Counted from the first letter of the stretch, positions 34,562 through 45,035 are shown. The stretch is DNA of 64,000 bases from Paenibacillus sp. JQZ6Y-1 (GCF_040719145.1 NZ_JBFDUZ010000006.1:62001-126000), one strand, 5' to 3'. Numbers and translations: made by a program. The notes: generated from the sequence alone by a model not told the origin.

Positions 34562-35173
34562 TTACATCACCCCCATCAGATAAACGACCGACAACAGGAA
34601 AATCCAGACGGCGTCCAAAAAGTGCCAGTACAAGCTGAGTACGTTGACTTTACCGCGTGTTACATCGGTAATGCCTTTGCGACCCAACTGAATCATGATC
34701 AGCAACATCCAGCCCAGACCCATCGATACGTGAAGTCCGTGCGTGCCGACCAGTGTAAAGAACGAAGTAGCGAATGCGCTGGTACCGTAGTTAAAGCCTT
34801 CGTGTACCATTTTGATGAACTCGTCAACTTCAAGGAAGATAAACGCTGCACCCAGTACCCAAGTTACTGCCAGCCATGCAATCAGTTGCTTTACTTTACC
34901 TTGGTTCATTGCCAGTACAGCAAGACCACTTGTAAAGCTGGATGTCAGGAGGATAAAGGTTTCAGCAATAACGCCCGGCATTTCGAAAATCTCGGACGCG
35001 GTAGGTCCGCCAGCTGTATTGTGGTGCAATACCACATACGTAGCAAACAGCGTACCGAACAAAACAACGTCCGTGATCAGGAAGATCCAGAAGCCAAGCA
35101 GTTTTAGTTCTTGCGGATCGTGATGTCCATGGTCATGACCGTGATCATGACCGTGCGTTGCGGCTTGTGCCAT
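34562..35173 (-). CDS. qoxC: Quinol oxidase subunit III
   Basis: A 203-residue subunit with five membrane segments, of the CyoC/QoxC type: LKLLGFWIFLITDVVLFGTLFATY, ETFILLTSSFTSGLAVLAM, FTLVGTHGLHVSMGL and YWHFLDAVWIFLLSVVYLMG. It stabilises the catalytic subunit. The N-terminal tail ATHGHDHGHDHGHHD has eight histidines in fifteen residues, matching the His-rich tail on qoxD. The ATG overlaps the qoxB stop by one base (TAATG). Confidence 0.94.
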   Translation of the reverse strand: MAQAATHGHDHGHDHGHHDPQELKLLGFWIFLITDVVLFGTLFATYVVLHHNTAGGPTASEIFEMPGVIAETFILLTSSFTSGLAVLAMNQGKVKQLIAWLAVTWVLGAAFIFLEVDEFIKMVHEGFNYGTSAFATSFFTLVGTHGLHVSMGLGWMLLIMIQLGRKGITDVTRGKVNVLSLYWHFLDAVWIFLLSVVYLMGVM

Positions 35174-37149
35174 TAAAGTGTCCCCCTTAATGAAGCCTCA
35201 GTTTTTTCTACTTCTTCTGCTGGAATGTAGAAGCCCTCATCATCATTCATGGAACGCGCAGCCAGACAAGCCAACACGCCCGCAAGACCGATTACGGCCA
35301 TCCATACCCAGTGGAATGTAAAACCGAAACCTGCGATAAAGAAGAACGTAGAAAAGATAATCGGGATACCCGAATTACTAGGCATATGAATTGGTTCGTA
35401 TTTTGGCTTCGCATCCTTCGCAGGAAGCTTACCAGCAGCACGACGCTGCTTCTCGATCCACAATGGATCTCTGCTGTCCACTACCGGAGTAATGGCAAAG
35501 TTGTATTCCGGAGCTGGGGAAGGAATGGTCCATTCCAGTGTGTGTGCATCCCACATGTCGCCAGTTGTATCTCTTTCGCGGTGTACAAAACTATAAGCGA
35601 TCTGTACAGCCTGCAGAATGAAGGCAATACCCATCAGGTACGCACCAACCGTCGAAACAACGTTCAGTGGGCCCCAGCCAGTATCCCAGTCAAATGTACT
35701 TACACGACGGGTCATACCCATCAGACCGAGCAGGTATTGTGGCATGAAACATACGTAGAAACCGATGTTCCAGAACCAGAATGACCATCTGCCCAGCGTT
35801 TCGTTCAGCTTGAAGCCGAACATTTTTGGCCACCAGTAGTACATGCCGGCAAAGTAACCGAACACGACCCCACCGATCAGAACTTGGTGGAAGTGGGCAA
35901 TCAGGAAGTAACTGTTGTGATACTGGAAGTCAGCAGGTGCTACGGAAAGCAGTACCCCTGTCATACCGCCGACGATAAATGCCGGGATAAACGCAACCGT
36001 CCACAGCATCGGTAGATCGAAGCGGATACGTCCACGGTACATCGTGAACAACCAGTTGAATATTTTAACCCCTGTCGGGATTGCGATCAGCATCGTAGAC
36101 AATGCGAAGAAGGCGTTGACGTCTGCACCGGAACCCATCGTGAAGAAGTGATGCGCCCAAGTAAAGAACGATACGAACGCGATGATCATCATCGCAAAGA
36201 CCATTGACGTATAACCGAACAGCTTTTTGCGTGAGAACACGCTGACGACTTCGGAGAAGATACCGAACGCCGGCAAGATAACGATATATACCTCAGGGTG
36301 ACCCCACATCCATATCAAGTTGATATACATCATCGGGTTACCCCCACCGTCAAGGGTGAAGAAGTGTCCGCCCCCAAATCGGTCGAGGAACAGCAGTGCC
36401 AGAGTTACAGTCAGAATCGGGAATGCGAAGATAATGATAACGCAAGTTGCGAATACCGACCAAGTGAACATAGGCATTTTCATCATCGTCATGCCTGGTG
36501 CGCGCATTTTGATGATAGTAACCAAGAAGTTGATACCTGTTGCTAGGGAACCAATACCAGAGATCTGGATACCCCAGATGTAGAAGTTCTGACCCGGACC
36601 CGGGTTAAACTGTATTTCCGATAGTGGCGGATAACTGAGCCAACCTGCATCCGGCGAACCGCCGATAACGAAGGAAAGGTTGAACAGCATTGCGCCCAGG
36701 AAGAACAGCCAGAAGCTCAGGGAGTTCAAATAAGGGAACGCTACGTCGCGCGCACCGATTTGTAGCGGTACAACGACGTTAAACAAACCGAACATAAATG
36801 GCATCGCCATAAACAAGATCATAACTACGCCGTGCGTGGTGAAGACTTGGTTATAGTGCTCGGGATGCAAAAATTCAAAGTTCGGAATCGCCAACTGGGT
36901 ACGCATCATCAGGGCATCAACGCCGCCGCGGAACATCATGATGATGGCAGCCAGAATGTACATGATACCGATCTTCTTATGGTCAACCGTAGTCAACCAG
37001 TTACGCCAGAGCCATTTCCACTTTTTGAAATAGGTCAATCCAGCAACGATGGCAATCGATACCAATCCAATGGATACGTCTGCACCGTAGATCAACGGGT
37101 CACCGGTGACGAAAAACTCGGATGCAAACTGTTTAATATTTTCGAGCAT
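35173..37149 (-). CDS. qoxB: Quinol oxidase subunit I (catalytic)
   Basis: A 658-residue heme-copper oxidase subunit with about 14-15 membrane segments that reduces oxygen to water and pumps protons. Ligands are visible: a low-spin heme His in FTTHGVVMILF, the CuB His with the crosslinked Tyr in WMWGHPEVYIVILP, two CuB His in WAHHFFTMG and the high-spin and low-spin heme His in LIAHFHQVLIGG. Order and length match QoxB/CyoB. The start ATG 37149 has GAAAGGAGC before it. It is followed directly by qoxC. Confidence 0.97.
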   Translation of the reverse strand: MLENIKQFASEFFVTGDPLIYGADVSIGLVSIAIVAGLTYFKKWKWLWRNWLTTVDHKKIGIMYILAAIIMMFRGGVDALMMRTQLAIPNFEFLHPEHYNQVFTTHGVVMILFMAMPFMFGLFNVVVPLQIGARDVAFPYLNSLSFWLFFLGAMLFNLSFVIGGSPDAGWLSYPPLSEIQFNPGPGQNFYIWGIQISGIGSLATGINFLVTIIKMRAPGMTMMKMPMFTWSVFATCVIIIFAFPILTVTLALLFLDRFGGGHFFTLDGGGNPMMYINLIWMWGHPEVYIVILPAFGIFSEVVSVFSRKKLFGYTSMVFAMMIIAFVSFFTWAHHFFTMGSGADVNAFFALSTMLIAIPTGVKIFNWLFTMYRGRIRFDLPMLWTVAFIPAFIVGGMTGVLLSVAPADFQYHNSYFLIAHFHQVLIGGVVFGYFAGMYYWWPKMFGFKLNETLGRWSFWFWNIGFYVCFMPQYLLGLMGMTRRVSTFDWDTGWGPLNVVSTVGAYLMGIAFILQAVQIAYSFVHRERDTTGDMWDAHTLEWTIPSPAPEYNFAITPVVDSRDPLWIEKQRRAAGKLPAKDAKPKYEPIHMPSNSGIPIIFSTFFFIAGFGFTFHWVWMAVIGLAGVLACLAARSMNDDEGFYIPAEEVEKTEASLRGTL

Positions 37150-37249
37150 CGTGGAGCTCCTTTCACTGTCTTTATCTATACCGTGTCAGGCAGACACGGC
37201 ATAATGTAGCATTGTATCAATGCCAAAACATCACTAAATCGACAGCGGA

Positions 37250-38266
37250 TTACTTGGAATCCGTACCCAATCCATCATGTTCTTGATTAGATTGACTGTC
37301 TGTACCCATATCGCTTTGACCTTCTTTGCTCTCGCCTTCGCCGGTTTGAGTTTGAGGAGTCGTATGGGATGCACGATTGGTATCCGCTATGCCGCCTGGC
37401 AGGTATTTGCCCACCAATTGTTGGAACAAATTGTCCGGGAATGCCGAGAAGTATTGCTTATCGGACGTACCTGGAGTGGACAACGATTGGTACGTATCCA
37501 TCGTCATTGGCTGGGATTCGGTTTTCACCTTGTTTACCCATGCCTGATAGTCAGCATCGCTTACTGCATTGACGTCAAATCTCATGTCGCCAAAGTGCTC
37601 GCCGCTGAAGTTCGCACCGGAACCGAAGTATGTTCCTGTATGATCTGCCTGCAAGTACAGGGTCATAGCCATACCGGACATTGTATAAATCTGACCACCC
37701 AGCTGCGGAATCCAGAAGGAGTTCATCGGAGCATCGGAAGTCAATTCAAAACGGATTGGCGTATCCTCAGGAATGGTCAGTGTGTTCACAGACGCGATTC
37801 CTTCGTCAGGATAGAAGAACGCCCATTTCCAGTCCATCGATACAGCTTGGATGGTTACGGGTTGCTTTTGTGACTGAATAGCCACGGAAGGTTCGAGCGC
37901 GTACGTATAACGTACAGTCACGATACCAATAATGGCGATTACGACAATCGGAATGCCCCACCAAATGGATTCGAGCAATGTGCTGTGGCTGAAATCCGGA
38001 TCGTATTTCGCCTTTCTGCCCGGCTTGTCACGATATCTCCATACAATGATAAAGGTCAGTATGGTAGTTGGTACGATGACAATCGCGGTCAGAATCGTAG
38101 AAATGATAATGATATCCCGTTGTCCTTCTGCAATAGGGCCTTTCGGGTTGAGAACAGCATAGTTACTGGAGCCAGTAGCTAACGCCCACACCGTCAGGGC
38201 CAGCGACAGAACAGTTACAACCAGAAGAACCCATAACATAAGGCGCGAACCTGGTTTTTTGTTCAT
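37250..38266 (-). CDS. qoxA: Quinol oxidase subunit II
   Basis: A 338-residue subunit with an N-terminal membrane signal (about 10-32), a second membrane helix (about 50-75) and an outer cupredoxin domain. The CuA ligands of cytochrome c oxidases are absent: the loop reads GSGANFSGEHFGDM, with no cysteine, so quinol rather than cytochrome c is the donor. Unlike CyoA and B. subtilis QoxA as I know them, the segment before NPKGPI (ATGSSNYAVL) has no lipobox cysteine. The Asn/Ser/Gln-rich tail is low complexity. AAAGGGG lies 6 nt before ATG 38266. It is the first gene of qoxABCD, about 100 bp ahead of qoxB. Confidence 0.95.
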   Translation of the reverse strand: MNKKPGSRLMLWVLLVVTVLSLALTVWALATGSSNYAVLNPKGPIAEGQRDIIIISTILTAIVIVPTTILTFIIVWRYRDKPGRKAKYDPDFSHSTLLESIWWGIPIVVIAIIGIVTVRYTYALEPSVAIQSQKQPVTIQAVSMDWKWAFFYPDEGIASVNTLTIPEDTPIRFELTSDAPMNSFWIPQLGGQIYTMSGMAMTLYLQADHTGTYFGSGANFSGEHFGDMRFDVNAVSDADYQAWVNKVKTESQPMTMDTYQSLSTPGTSDKQYFSAFPDNLFQQLVGKYLPGGIADTNRASHTTPQTQTGEGESKEGQSDMGTDSQSNQEHDGLGTDSK

Positions 38267-38558
38267 CTTGATCCCCTTTCTCACTTAACGCTCATGACGT
38301 TCATAATATTGAAACCACACATTCCTATGGTAACACTAAGTGTGCTTTTTGCGTATCCATAGAAGGTGTAAATTTCAGTTTTTTTTGGCTTGTTAACAAA
38401 TCTGTCAATTTATTCGTAGCCAAAAGTGAATGATTTCACATTATTTAAAGATTAACATATTTTTACTTCAACAAAAAGCCCCTTTAAGAATAAATCTTAA
38501 AAGGGCCGTATTCATGTTGTTAATTGCATATCAAATGTCCGTTAACAACGAACAATGA
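38267..38558. other. Upstream region of qoxA
   Basis: AT-rich promoter region with the terminator of the next gene at 38473-38506. I cannot name a specific operator. Confidence 0.45.
38473..38507 (-). terminator. Terminator before the qox operon
   Basis: GGCCCTTTTAAGA pairs with TCTTAAAGGGGC on the minus strand, followed by TTTTTG, ending the small membrane protein gene. Confidence 0.88.
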
Positions 38559-38831
38559 TTACTCGTCCTTGATGCCATCTTTGCCCTCATCGCTGCGGGC
38601 TTGCATCGATCCAAGCCATTTACCAATCGAATAAATGAACGCAAAAGCAGCCAGACAGCCGACCCCGATCATCAATCCCAGATTGTTATCGTTAAACGGC
38701 TGCAGATTGAACACAATTAGCAGGATACCGGCAGCACAGGCAATCCATGCCACGATGCTGAGCATACGGCTTAATCCATAGGTATTCTGCGCTGATGTTC
38801 TGCCGCGGGGACCTTTTGAGTTAGTAGCCAT
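38559..38831 (-). CDS. Small hypothetical membrane protein
   Basis: A 90-residue protein with two membrane segments (about 23-43, LSIVAWIACAAGILLIVFNL, and 51-71, LGLMIGVGCLAAFAFIYSIG), a basic Gly/Ser N-terminus and a charged tail ending in EGKDGIKDE. The start is ATG 38831, with AAAGGGAG 8 nt upstream. I do not recognise the family. It is separated from qoxA by a strong terminator, so it is not clearly part of the oxidase operon. Confidence 0.75.
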   Translation of the reverse strand: MATNSKGPRGRTSAQNTYGLSRMLSIVAWIACAAGILLIVFNLQPFNDNNLGLMIGVGCLAAFAFIYSIGKWLGSMQARSDEGKDGIKDE

Positions 38832-38992
38832 GGAATCCACTCCCTTTCTTCGTAGTCATATTGCTAGTATGTGTACCGGTGATCACTTGCATGCCTTCAA
38901 TACTGGATCGCATCGGTATGCTATACTGCCTATTACCACAAAATAGGGTCTTTGATTCGCTCGTCCCATTTATATTTTGGAAATGGCGTCAA

Positions 38993-40336
38993 TCAGCGCG
39001 TTTCCATCCAATTGTTGCGTACGACATTCTGGTACCAATAGTAGCTTTCTTTTGGCGTACGTACCTGCGTACGGAAATCGACGTGAATCAACCCGAAGCG
39101 CATCCGATACCCCTCTGCCCATTCAAAGTTATCCATCAGCGACCATGCCATATAGCCCTTGAGGTGAATGCCATCGTTGATCACTCGATGTACTTGAGCG
39201 ATATGCTGCTGAAGATAATAGACACGGATAATATCATTGATTTTGCCATTGACTGGACATTCGTTCACACAGGCACCATTCTCGGTAATGTATATATCGT
39301 TGTTGCCGTATTTTTGTAAATAATGAATCACATCGTACAGACCGGTAGCGTCGATAGGCCAGCCGATATCTGTTTTGAACAGTCCCATATCGACCGGCTC
39401 ACTTTGCAAATATCCGGCAGCCGGATTGTAGCGATTTACGGTTGGATGATAGTAATTGATGCCGAGCAGATCAATTGGCTGGGCGATAATCTCTAGATCG
39501 CCATCCTGTATAGGAGGTGTGGCGCCTGCTTGCTGGAACCATTCGTATAGCGATGATGGATATTGCCCTTTATAGATCGGGTCTAGGAACCAATCGGCGT
39601 ACACTTCAATATTGCGATTGCAGGCGGCACGATCTTCTGGTCGTTTGCTATATGGAACTGCCCACGCCACATTCGGCGCAATCCCGATCTGACCTTCCAG
39701 CTTCATCTCGCGGAATAACTTGACTGTCAATCCGTGAGCGACCAGTACATGGTGTCCTACGTTGAGTGCGACCTGCAAATCCTGTTTGCCCGGCGCATGC
39801 TTGCCTTCCAAATTGGATAGAAATGCGATACACCACGGCTCGTTGAAGGTCAGCCAAAATTTGATTTTGCCAGAAAACTCGCGGAAGATGATTTCGGCGT
39901 ATTTGACAAATGCATCAATCGTACGCCGATTCTCCCAGCCGCCCACATCCTGTAGCGCCTGCGGTAGATCCCAATGATACAGCGTGCAAAATGGTTCGAT
40001 GCCAGCTTCCAGCAATGCGTCTACAAACTTGTGATAAAATTCAATGCCTTCGCGGTTCACCTCTCCATCGCCATCTGGTAAAATACGCGGCCATGCCACG
40101 GAGAAACGATAGGTGTCGATACCGAGTTCTTTCATTAAAGCAATATCTTCCTCATACCGATGGTAGCTGTCACAAGCGATATTGCCGTTATGCCCGTCAT
40201 ACACCTTGCCCGGTGTATGTGCAAAGGTATCCCAGATGGACAACCCACGTCCGCCCTCCTGATACGCGCCTTCAATTTGATACGATGCAGTCGCTGTCCC
40301 CCAGCGGAAGTCCTCTGGAAATTGGAAAATAGTCAT
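38993..40336 (-). CDS. bglA: GH1 beta-glucosidase/beta-galactosidase
   Basis: A 447-residue cytoplasmic retaining glycosidase. The GH1 N-terminal signature FPEDFRWGTATASYQIEGAY lies near residue 5-25 (shown in part), the acid/base Glu is in TFNEPWC and the nucleophile Glu in YITENGA. WPRILPDG and NFEWAEGY also match. No signal peptide, so it acts on imported beta-linked glucosides or galactosides. The start is ATG 40336 with GAGGAGG 9 nt upstream. It lies downstream of the GH95 gene in the same direction but beyond a terminator and has its own cre-like site, so it is probably a separate transcript. Confidence 0.95.
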   Translation of the reverse strand: MTIFQFPEDFRWGTATASYQIEGAYQEGGRGLSIWDTFAHTPGKVYDGHNGNIACDSYHRYEEDIALMKELGIDTYRFSVAWPRILPDGDGEVNREGIEFYHKFVDALLEAGIEPFCTLYHWDLPQALQDVGGWENRRTIDAFVKYAEIIFREFSGKIKFWLTFNEPWCIAFLSNLEGKHAPGKQDLQVALNVGHHVLVAHGLTVKLFREMKLEGQIGIAPNVAWAVPYSKRPEDRAACNRNIEVYADWFLDPIYKGQYPSSLYEWFQQAGATPPIQDGDLEIIAQPIDLLGINYYHPTVNRYNPAAGYLQSEPVDMGLFKTDIGWPIDATGLYDVIHYLQKYGNNDIYITENGACVNECPVNGKINDIIRVYYLQQHIAQVHRVINDGIHLKGYMAWSLMDNFEWAEGYRMRFGLIHVDFRTQVRTPKESYYWYQNVVRNNWMETR

Positions 40337-40370
40337 AATCATACTCCTCCTCAAGTTCATGCTTCACAAA

Positions 40371-40384
40371 AGTATACGCTTACA
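40371..40384 (-). promoter_or_regulatory. cre-like CcpA site upstream of bglA
   Basis: The minus strand reads TGTAAGCGTATACT, 13 of 14 positions of TGNAARCGNWWWCA, about 35 bp before the start. Confidence 0.7.
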
Positions 40385-40486
40385 TATTAATATAAAGAAT
40401 CAACTGGAAACAGGCTGTAACTTATGTTTCTATGTGTGTAAATTTAGGGGATTTCCCCTCTCTATACATCACACTCATATAAATGT

Positions 40487-40521
40487 AAAACAGCTGCACA
40501 GCCAGTATCTGTACAGCTGTC
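40487..40521 (-). terminator. Terminator of the GH95 gene
   Basis: ACAGCTG pairs with CAGCTGT, with an additional inner pairing; the minus strand continues with TTTTAC. Confidence 0.65.
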
Positions 40522-40574
40522 TTGGTTCTGTTTATCCTCTCTATTCCTTTTATCTTCTTTATTCCCTTTAGTGT

Positions 40575-43034
40575 CTATCTATCAGTTGAGGTCAATTGGT
40601 AGCGTTGACCAGCGACTAACGTACATTGAAGCAAATGACCATATTCATCCTCTATGGATTGTGCTGCTGGGATAGAGGTTTCTACAGGTGTAATGTTGTT
40701 GCCATCATTATGAAGTGGCTGAATATGCAGTGCCTGCTCAGAACGGATGCGACATATGCCGTTATGATCGGCTAATATCTCCGCTTGCTGCAATACTCCA
40801 TCCTTCCACTGTATATCCACCGTATACCCACCGCGTGCTCGCAGCCCAGTCACCCTGCCATGTTGCCAATGGGATGGCAAGGCAGGCAGTAGATGAATAC
40901 CATCCAGATGACTTTGTAGCAGCATCTCCGCTATACCTGCCGTCCCACCAAAGTTACCATCAATCTGAAACGGCGGATGTGCATCAAACAGATTCGGATA
41001 CGTAGAGCGCGCCAGCAGTGTATGCACAAAGTGGTGTGCCTGCTCTCCATCCAGCAATCGTGCATACAAATTGATCAACCATGCGCAGCTCCATCCGGTA
41101 TGACCACCACCATGCGCTAGCCGTCTCTCTAGCGATACACTTGCCGCTTGTACCAGCTCTGGTCGTTCATGGCGATTGATTTCATTCCCCGGATATAATC
41201 CGTACAGATGCGATACATGTCGATGCCCCGGCTCATGCTCTTCATAATCGTCATACCATTCACGCAGCTGCCCATACCGTCCGATTTGAAAAGGATATAG
41301 TCTGTCGATGGACACACGCAAACGCTCAACAAACGACGACTCGGTTGCTGGCTGATCCAACAATTCTGCTGCTTGTATACAATGCTGGAACAATTCGCGG
41401 ATGAGCGTCATGTCCATCGTGGATGCAGCCGATACACTGCATGGTGTGCCGCTATCCGTTAGGAATTTATTTTCTGGCGAAGTGGACGGTGCGGTGACCA
41501 GATAGCCCTGTGGGTCTTCGATCAGCCAGTCCAATGCAAATTGCGCCGCTTCCTTCATAATCGGGTAGGCTGTCTGGCGTACATAATCTAGATCCTGCGT
41601 ATACCGATAATGCTCCCACAGATGCGCGCACAACCAGATGCCGCCCATCGGCCAGAATGCCCAGCTGGCATCGCCGCCCGTCGGAATCGCCTGCCGCCAC
41701 AGATCAGTATTATGATGCGTGACCCAGCCGCCAGCTCCATAATGAATCGCTGCCGCCTGTTGCCCGCTGTGACGGAGCTGCTCAATCATCGTTAGCAGCG
41801 GTTCATGACATTCACTCAGATTGCACAGCTCCGCAGGCCAATAATTCATCTGGGTATTAATATTGGTCGTATAATCGCTGTACCACGGCGGCTGTACATG
41901 TGGATTCCAGATGCCTTGCAAATTGGCAGGCTGACTGCCCGGACGTGAGCTAGCGATCAGCAGATACCGTCCATAATGGAAATAAAGAGCTTCCAATCCA
42001 TGATCCTGCCCATACTGCTTGTATCGCTCCAATCGCAGATCGGTTGGCACATGTGCCACCTGCGTTTCCTTTTCATGCGATGTATTTACCAGCTCTAGCT
42101 GTACTCGTTCCATTAAATGGGCGTAATCCTCGCTATGCTCTCTGACGATCGTATCCCAGCCCAGTGCTGCCGCGCTGTCCAGCTGTTGACGACATTCCTC
42201 AACCAAGGAACGTCCAGCACTGCCCGGTTGACGATCATAGCCATCATAATTGGTAGCCGCCGCTAGCAAAATCACAACTTGAGTCGCACCATCCACCTGA
42301 ATCTGTTCACCATGTGCCTGTATCGTGCCGCTATCGCTCCACACTTGCAACACGGTATGAAAATGAATTCCCTGCTCCTCTGCATCATCCCAGCGATACG
42401 GCTGCTCTTTTTCCCCATACCATGAAGCTTCTGGGTAGACGTAGCCTTGCATATGCAGCTGATCACCAGAAGCGGTCATTCGATGCGGCTGTACACTGTT
42501 CAGGCTGATCTGCGCAGACAACGGCTGATTCACCGTACTACGTAGACGATATGCAAGCACCTGATGCGGATAGCTAATCAATACTTCACACTCTAGCGAC
42601 TGTTCCCCCTGCTGCCAAGACGTACGCGCCACTGCCTGTCGTAGATCCAGCTCACGACGATAATGCCGAATCTCGGTATCTCCTGCTGGTGCAGCATACT
42701 GTACAACCAGATCGCCTAGCGGCTGATATGCCTGTACATCCTGACCAAGCATCTGCGTATTGACTACTTCCTGAGCTTCATCCAGTTGTCCGGCAAAGAT
42801 CAGCTTACGCGCCTGTTCTAGCTGTTCCAAACTGGACAGATTGGCACGTTCACGTGGAGTTCCCGTCCAGAGTGTATCTTCATTCAACTGTACGACGTCT
42901 CTCACGGCATCGCCAAATACCATACCACCTATGCGCCCGTTGCCGAGCGGCAAGGCTTCTTCCCATACCTGTGCAGGCTGGGCATACCATAGCTTATGTA
43001 AACTCTTGGTGGAAAGTGACGGTTGCTGTGTCAT
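40575..43034 (-). CDS. GH95 alpha-L-fucosidase / alpha-L-galactosidase
   Basis: An 819-residue inverting glycosidase of the GH95 (alpha/alpha)6-barrel type. The N-terminal beta-domain begins [27 protein letters not shown], followed by [15 protein letters not shown]. The barrel holds [20 protein letters not shown] (the Asn-x-Asn pair that assists catalysis), [14 protein letters not shown] and [21 protein letters not shown] with the expected Asp. These are the hallmarks of the family that releases alpha-1,2-fucose or L-galactose from side chains. There is no signal peptide, so it trims imported oligosaccharides. AAAGGAGG lies before ATG 43034. It follows the two binding-protein genes of the ABC importer. 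Confidence 0.94.
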   Translation of the reverse strand: MTQQPSLSTKSLHKLWYAQPAQVWEEALPLGNGRIGGMVFGDAVRDVVQLNEDTLWTGTPRERANLSSLEQLEQARKLIFAGQLDEAQEVVNTQMLGQDVQAYQPLGDLVVQYAAPAGDTEIRHYRRELDLRQAVARTSWQQGEQSLECEVLISYPHQVLAYRLRSTVNQPLSAQISLNSVQPHRMTASGDQLHMQGYVYPEASWYGEKEQPYRWDDAEEQGIHFHTVLQVWSDSGTIQAHGEQIQVDGATQVVILLAAATNYDGYDRQPGSAGRSLVEECRQQLDSAAALGWDTIVREHSEDYAHLMERVQLELVNTSHEKETQVAHVPTDLRLERYKQYGQDHGLEALYFHYGRYLLIASSRPGSQPANLQGIWNPHVQPPWYSDYTTNINTQMNYWPAELCNLSECHEPLLTMIEQLRHSGQQAAAIHYGAGGWVTHHNTDLWRQAIPTGGDASWAFWPMGGIWLCAHLWEHYRYTQDLDYVRQTAYPIMKEAAQFALDWLIEDPQGYLVTAPSTSPENKFLTDSGTPCSVSAASTMDMTLIRELFQHCIQAAELLDQPATESSFVERLRVSIDRLYPFQIGRYGQLREWYDDYEEHEPGHRHVSHLYGLYPGNEINRHERPELVQAASVSLERRLAHGGGHTGWSCAWLINLYARLLDGEQAHHFVHTLLARSTYPNLFDAHPPFQIDGNFGGTAGIAEMLLQSHLDGIHLLPALPSHWQHGRVTGLRARGGYTVDIQWKDGVLQQAEILADHNGICRIRSEQALHIQPLHNDGNNITPVETSIPAAQSIEDEYGHLLQCTLVAGQRYQLTSTDR

Positions 43035-43097
43035 CAAAGTTCCTCCTTTATATTCATTGGCATATGATCACTTAGGAAAACTGCCAGACAGTCAGAT

Positions 43098-43129
43098 AAA
43101 AAAAGAGACTCGTTTCACCGAGCCTCTCC
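43098..43129 (-). terminator. Terminator after the first binding-protein gene
   Basis: AGAGGCTCG pairs with CGAGTCTCT (one mismatch) on the minus strand, followed by TTTTTTT. It separates the binding-protein gene at 43162 from GH95. Confidence 0.85.
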
Positions 43130-43161
43130 TGTTGTATGGTTGCTGTATGTGGTCGCTGTTT

Positions 43162-44853
43162 TTACTTGGCAGCTACCGGTTTGCTCCACAGCTCTACCGT
43201 ATCCTTGATCATTTGCGAATACGTTTGTTCCATTTTCTTCATATCATCGGTATTCAATTCGCTGATCATCTGATCATAAATGCTGTCGAATTGATCTGGT
43301 TTTGCCAAAATCGCTTCTGGGATGCGCTTGCGCACAATATCCTGCGACTTCTGGTAAGCGACAGTGTAGTTCGGGTCATCCGGTGCAGGCAGGTTATACG
43401 CTGCTCCCCATTGTTTGACTGGGAATTCGTCTTTTTGCGGGAACAGGTCTTTCCATGTCGTTGCACCGTACGCTTTCAGTGCATCCTTCTCCGGTTGTGT
43501 GTATCCGGCAACAATTTGCTCTGGGAAGTTGGTCGTGTAGTAGTTGCCAGTAGCATCCTTCACGCCATCGCCATAGCGAACGGAGAAGTTATACATGCCA
43601 ATACCAGATTCCTTGGTGAAATTGGTATTGTCGTTAACTTTGCGTTCCTGTACGTCTTGTGGGATCACGCGTTTGCCATCTTTCATTTCGTATTGCTTGC
43701 CTTCGATTCCCCAGTTGTTCAGCACCTGTGCCTCATCCGATGCCATCCAGTCGAGGAATTTGATCATACGAATCGGGTCTTTGGCAGATGTAGTGATCCC
43801 GATACCATAACCGACTGGTGCGCCTACATCTTGGAACGAATGATCTTTGGTTTTGTCATCCATCTGTATCGGATAATGACCGTAAGTGCGCTCCGCCATG
43901 CCGGATGTTTTCAGCGAGTTCTCAGCTTGCTGATAATCCCACTCCTGATCAATCAGACCGAGCACGCGACCGCTTGCCACTTTGGACAGATACTGGTCAC
44001 TCTTCTGGGTAAAGGACTCTGGGTCCAGCAGACCTTCATTGTACATATGATTCAGCCAGCGGAAGTATTCTTTTTCCTCTGGACGTTTGTAGTGCAATTG
44101 CGCTTCGTACGTTTCTGGATTGATGTAAAATTCACCATCATCCGGTGCGCCCGTCGCGTTGAACGCTGGATTGGTGACGGTAATCATGATTTTCCAGTCA
44201 TCGGCATTCAGCGACAATGGAATGGTAGGCTGTCCATTGATCGTCGGATGCTTTTCTTTGTACTCCTTGAGCACATTTTCAAAGTCCTTCACTGTTTGGA
44301 TCTTCGGATAGCCGAGTTCCTTCATGACCGCATTTTGTAATTCAAATCCACCACCTGCGTCAAAGGACGTCTGTCCAACACCAGCATTGGTCGGAATAAT
44401 ATAGATGGATGGATCTTCTTTACTGTATTGCAAACGGGACAGATCGTCGCCGTATACCTTTTTGATGTTAGGACCGTATTTGTCGATCAAATCGGTCAAA
44501 TCGATCAGCGCCCCAGCTTCCACCAGCTTCGTAACGGAGCCTTTCGGGAAGATCATATCTGGATACTCGCCGGATGCAGTCATCAGCGCGATCTTCTGCG
44601 TACCGCCGCCACTGACATCGTATTCGGCATTGATTGTTACATTGGTTGCTTTGGTGATCGCCTGTCCAACATCATCTTTCATGCCGTTCCAGGTTGCATT
44701 GGGATCGGAGCCGAAGAATGAGAATGTAATCGGTGTGGATGTATCGGATGTTTCGGTTTTCGTCGGATCGGAGCTGCCTCCGCATGCGGTTACGGTTGCC
44801 AGCGACAGAACAGCCAGCGGGATCAGTGCACGTTTTAAGAATTTTGCAGACAT
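43162..44853 (-). CDS. Extracellular sugar-binding lipoprotein, copy 1
   Basis: A 563-residue ABC-importer substrate-binding protein of the LplA type. The lipoprotein signal ends in LSLATVTACGGS, with Cys24 as lipid anchor. The mature protein has the usual SBP pattern (ITFSFFGSD, YPDMIFPKGSVTKLVEAGALIDLTD, DDWKIMI, IKFLDWMASDEAQ). It is nearly identical to the next gene: I count some 50-55 differences by eye, so about 90% identity. The start is ATG 44853 with GAAGGAGG 10 nt upstream; the frame is open to 44946. It has its own terminator. The substrate is probably a side-chain-bearing oligosaccharide, judged from GH95 and GH1. Confidence 0.93.
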   Translation of the reverse strand: MSAKFLKRALIPLAVLSLATVTACGGSSDPTKTETSDTSTPITFSFFGSDPNATWNGMKDDVGQAITKATNVTINAEYDVSGGGTQKIALMTASGEYPDMIFPKGSVTKLVEAGALIDLTDLIDKYGPNIKKVYGDDLSRLQYSKEDPSIYIIPTNAGVGQTSFDAGGGFELQNAVMKELGYPKIQTVKDFENVLKEYKEKHPTINGQPTIPLSLNADDWKIMITVTNPAFNATGAPDDGEFYINPETYEAQLHYKRPEEKEYFRWLNHMYNEGLLDPESFTQKSDQYLSKVASGRVLGLIDQEWDYQQAENSLKTSGMAERTYGHYPIQMDDKTKDHSFQDVGAPVGYGIGITTSAKDPIRMIKFLDWMASDEAQVLNNWGIEGKQYEMKDGKRVIPQDVQERKVNDNTNFTKESGIGMYNFSVRYGDGVKDATGNYYTTNFPEQIVAGYTQPEKDALKAYGATTWKDLFPQKDEFPVKQWGAAYNLPAPDDPNYTVAYQKSQDIVRKRIPEAILAKPDQFDSIYDQMISELNTDDMKKMEQTYSQMIKDTVELWSKPVAAK

Positions 44854-44948
44854 TGTAAAAAGTCCTCCTTCATAGTAAAAGCCATTCTTGTTGTCAAACG
44901 CTACCGTACATCCTCCTCTCCTCTTCATCATACAATAACAGCGCATGG

Positions 44949-44979
44949 AAAAAGGGACTCTAGCAACAGAGTCCCCATT
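44949..44979 (-). terminator. Terminator between the two binding-protein genes
   Basis: GGGGACTC pairs with GAGTCCC on the minus strand, followed by TTTTTCC. Confidence 0.82.
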
Positions 44980-45035
44980 TGTATTTCCATACAGAAACCG
45001 GGCATTCGGAGCACAACTGCACTCCTTGCTGCTGC

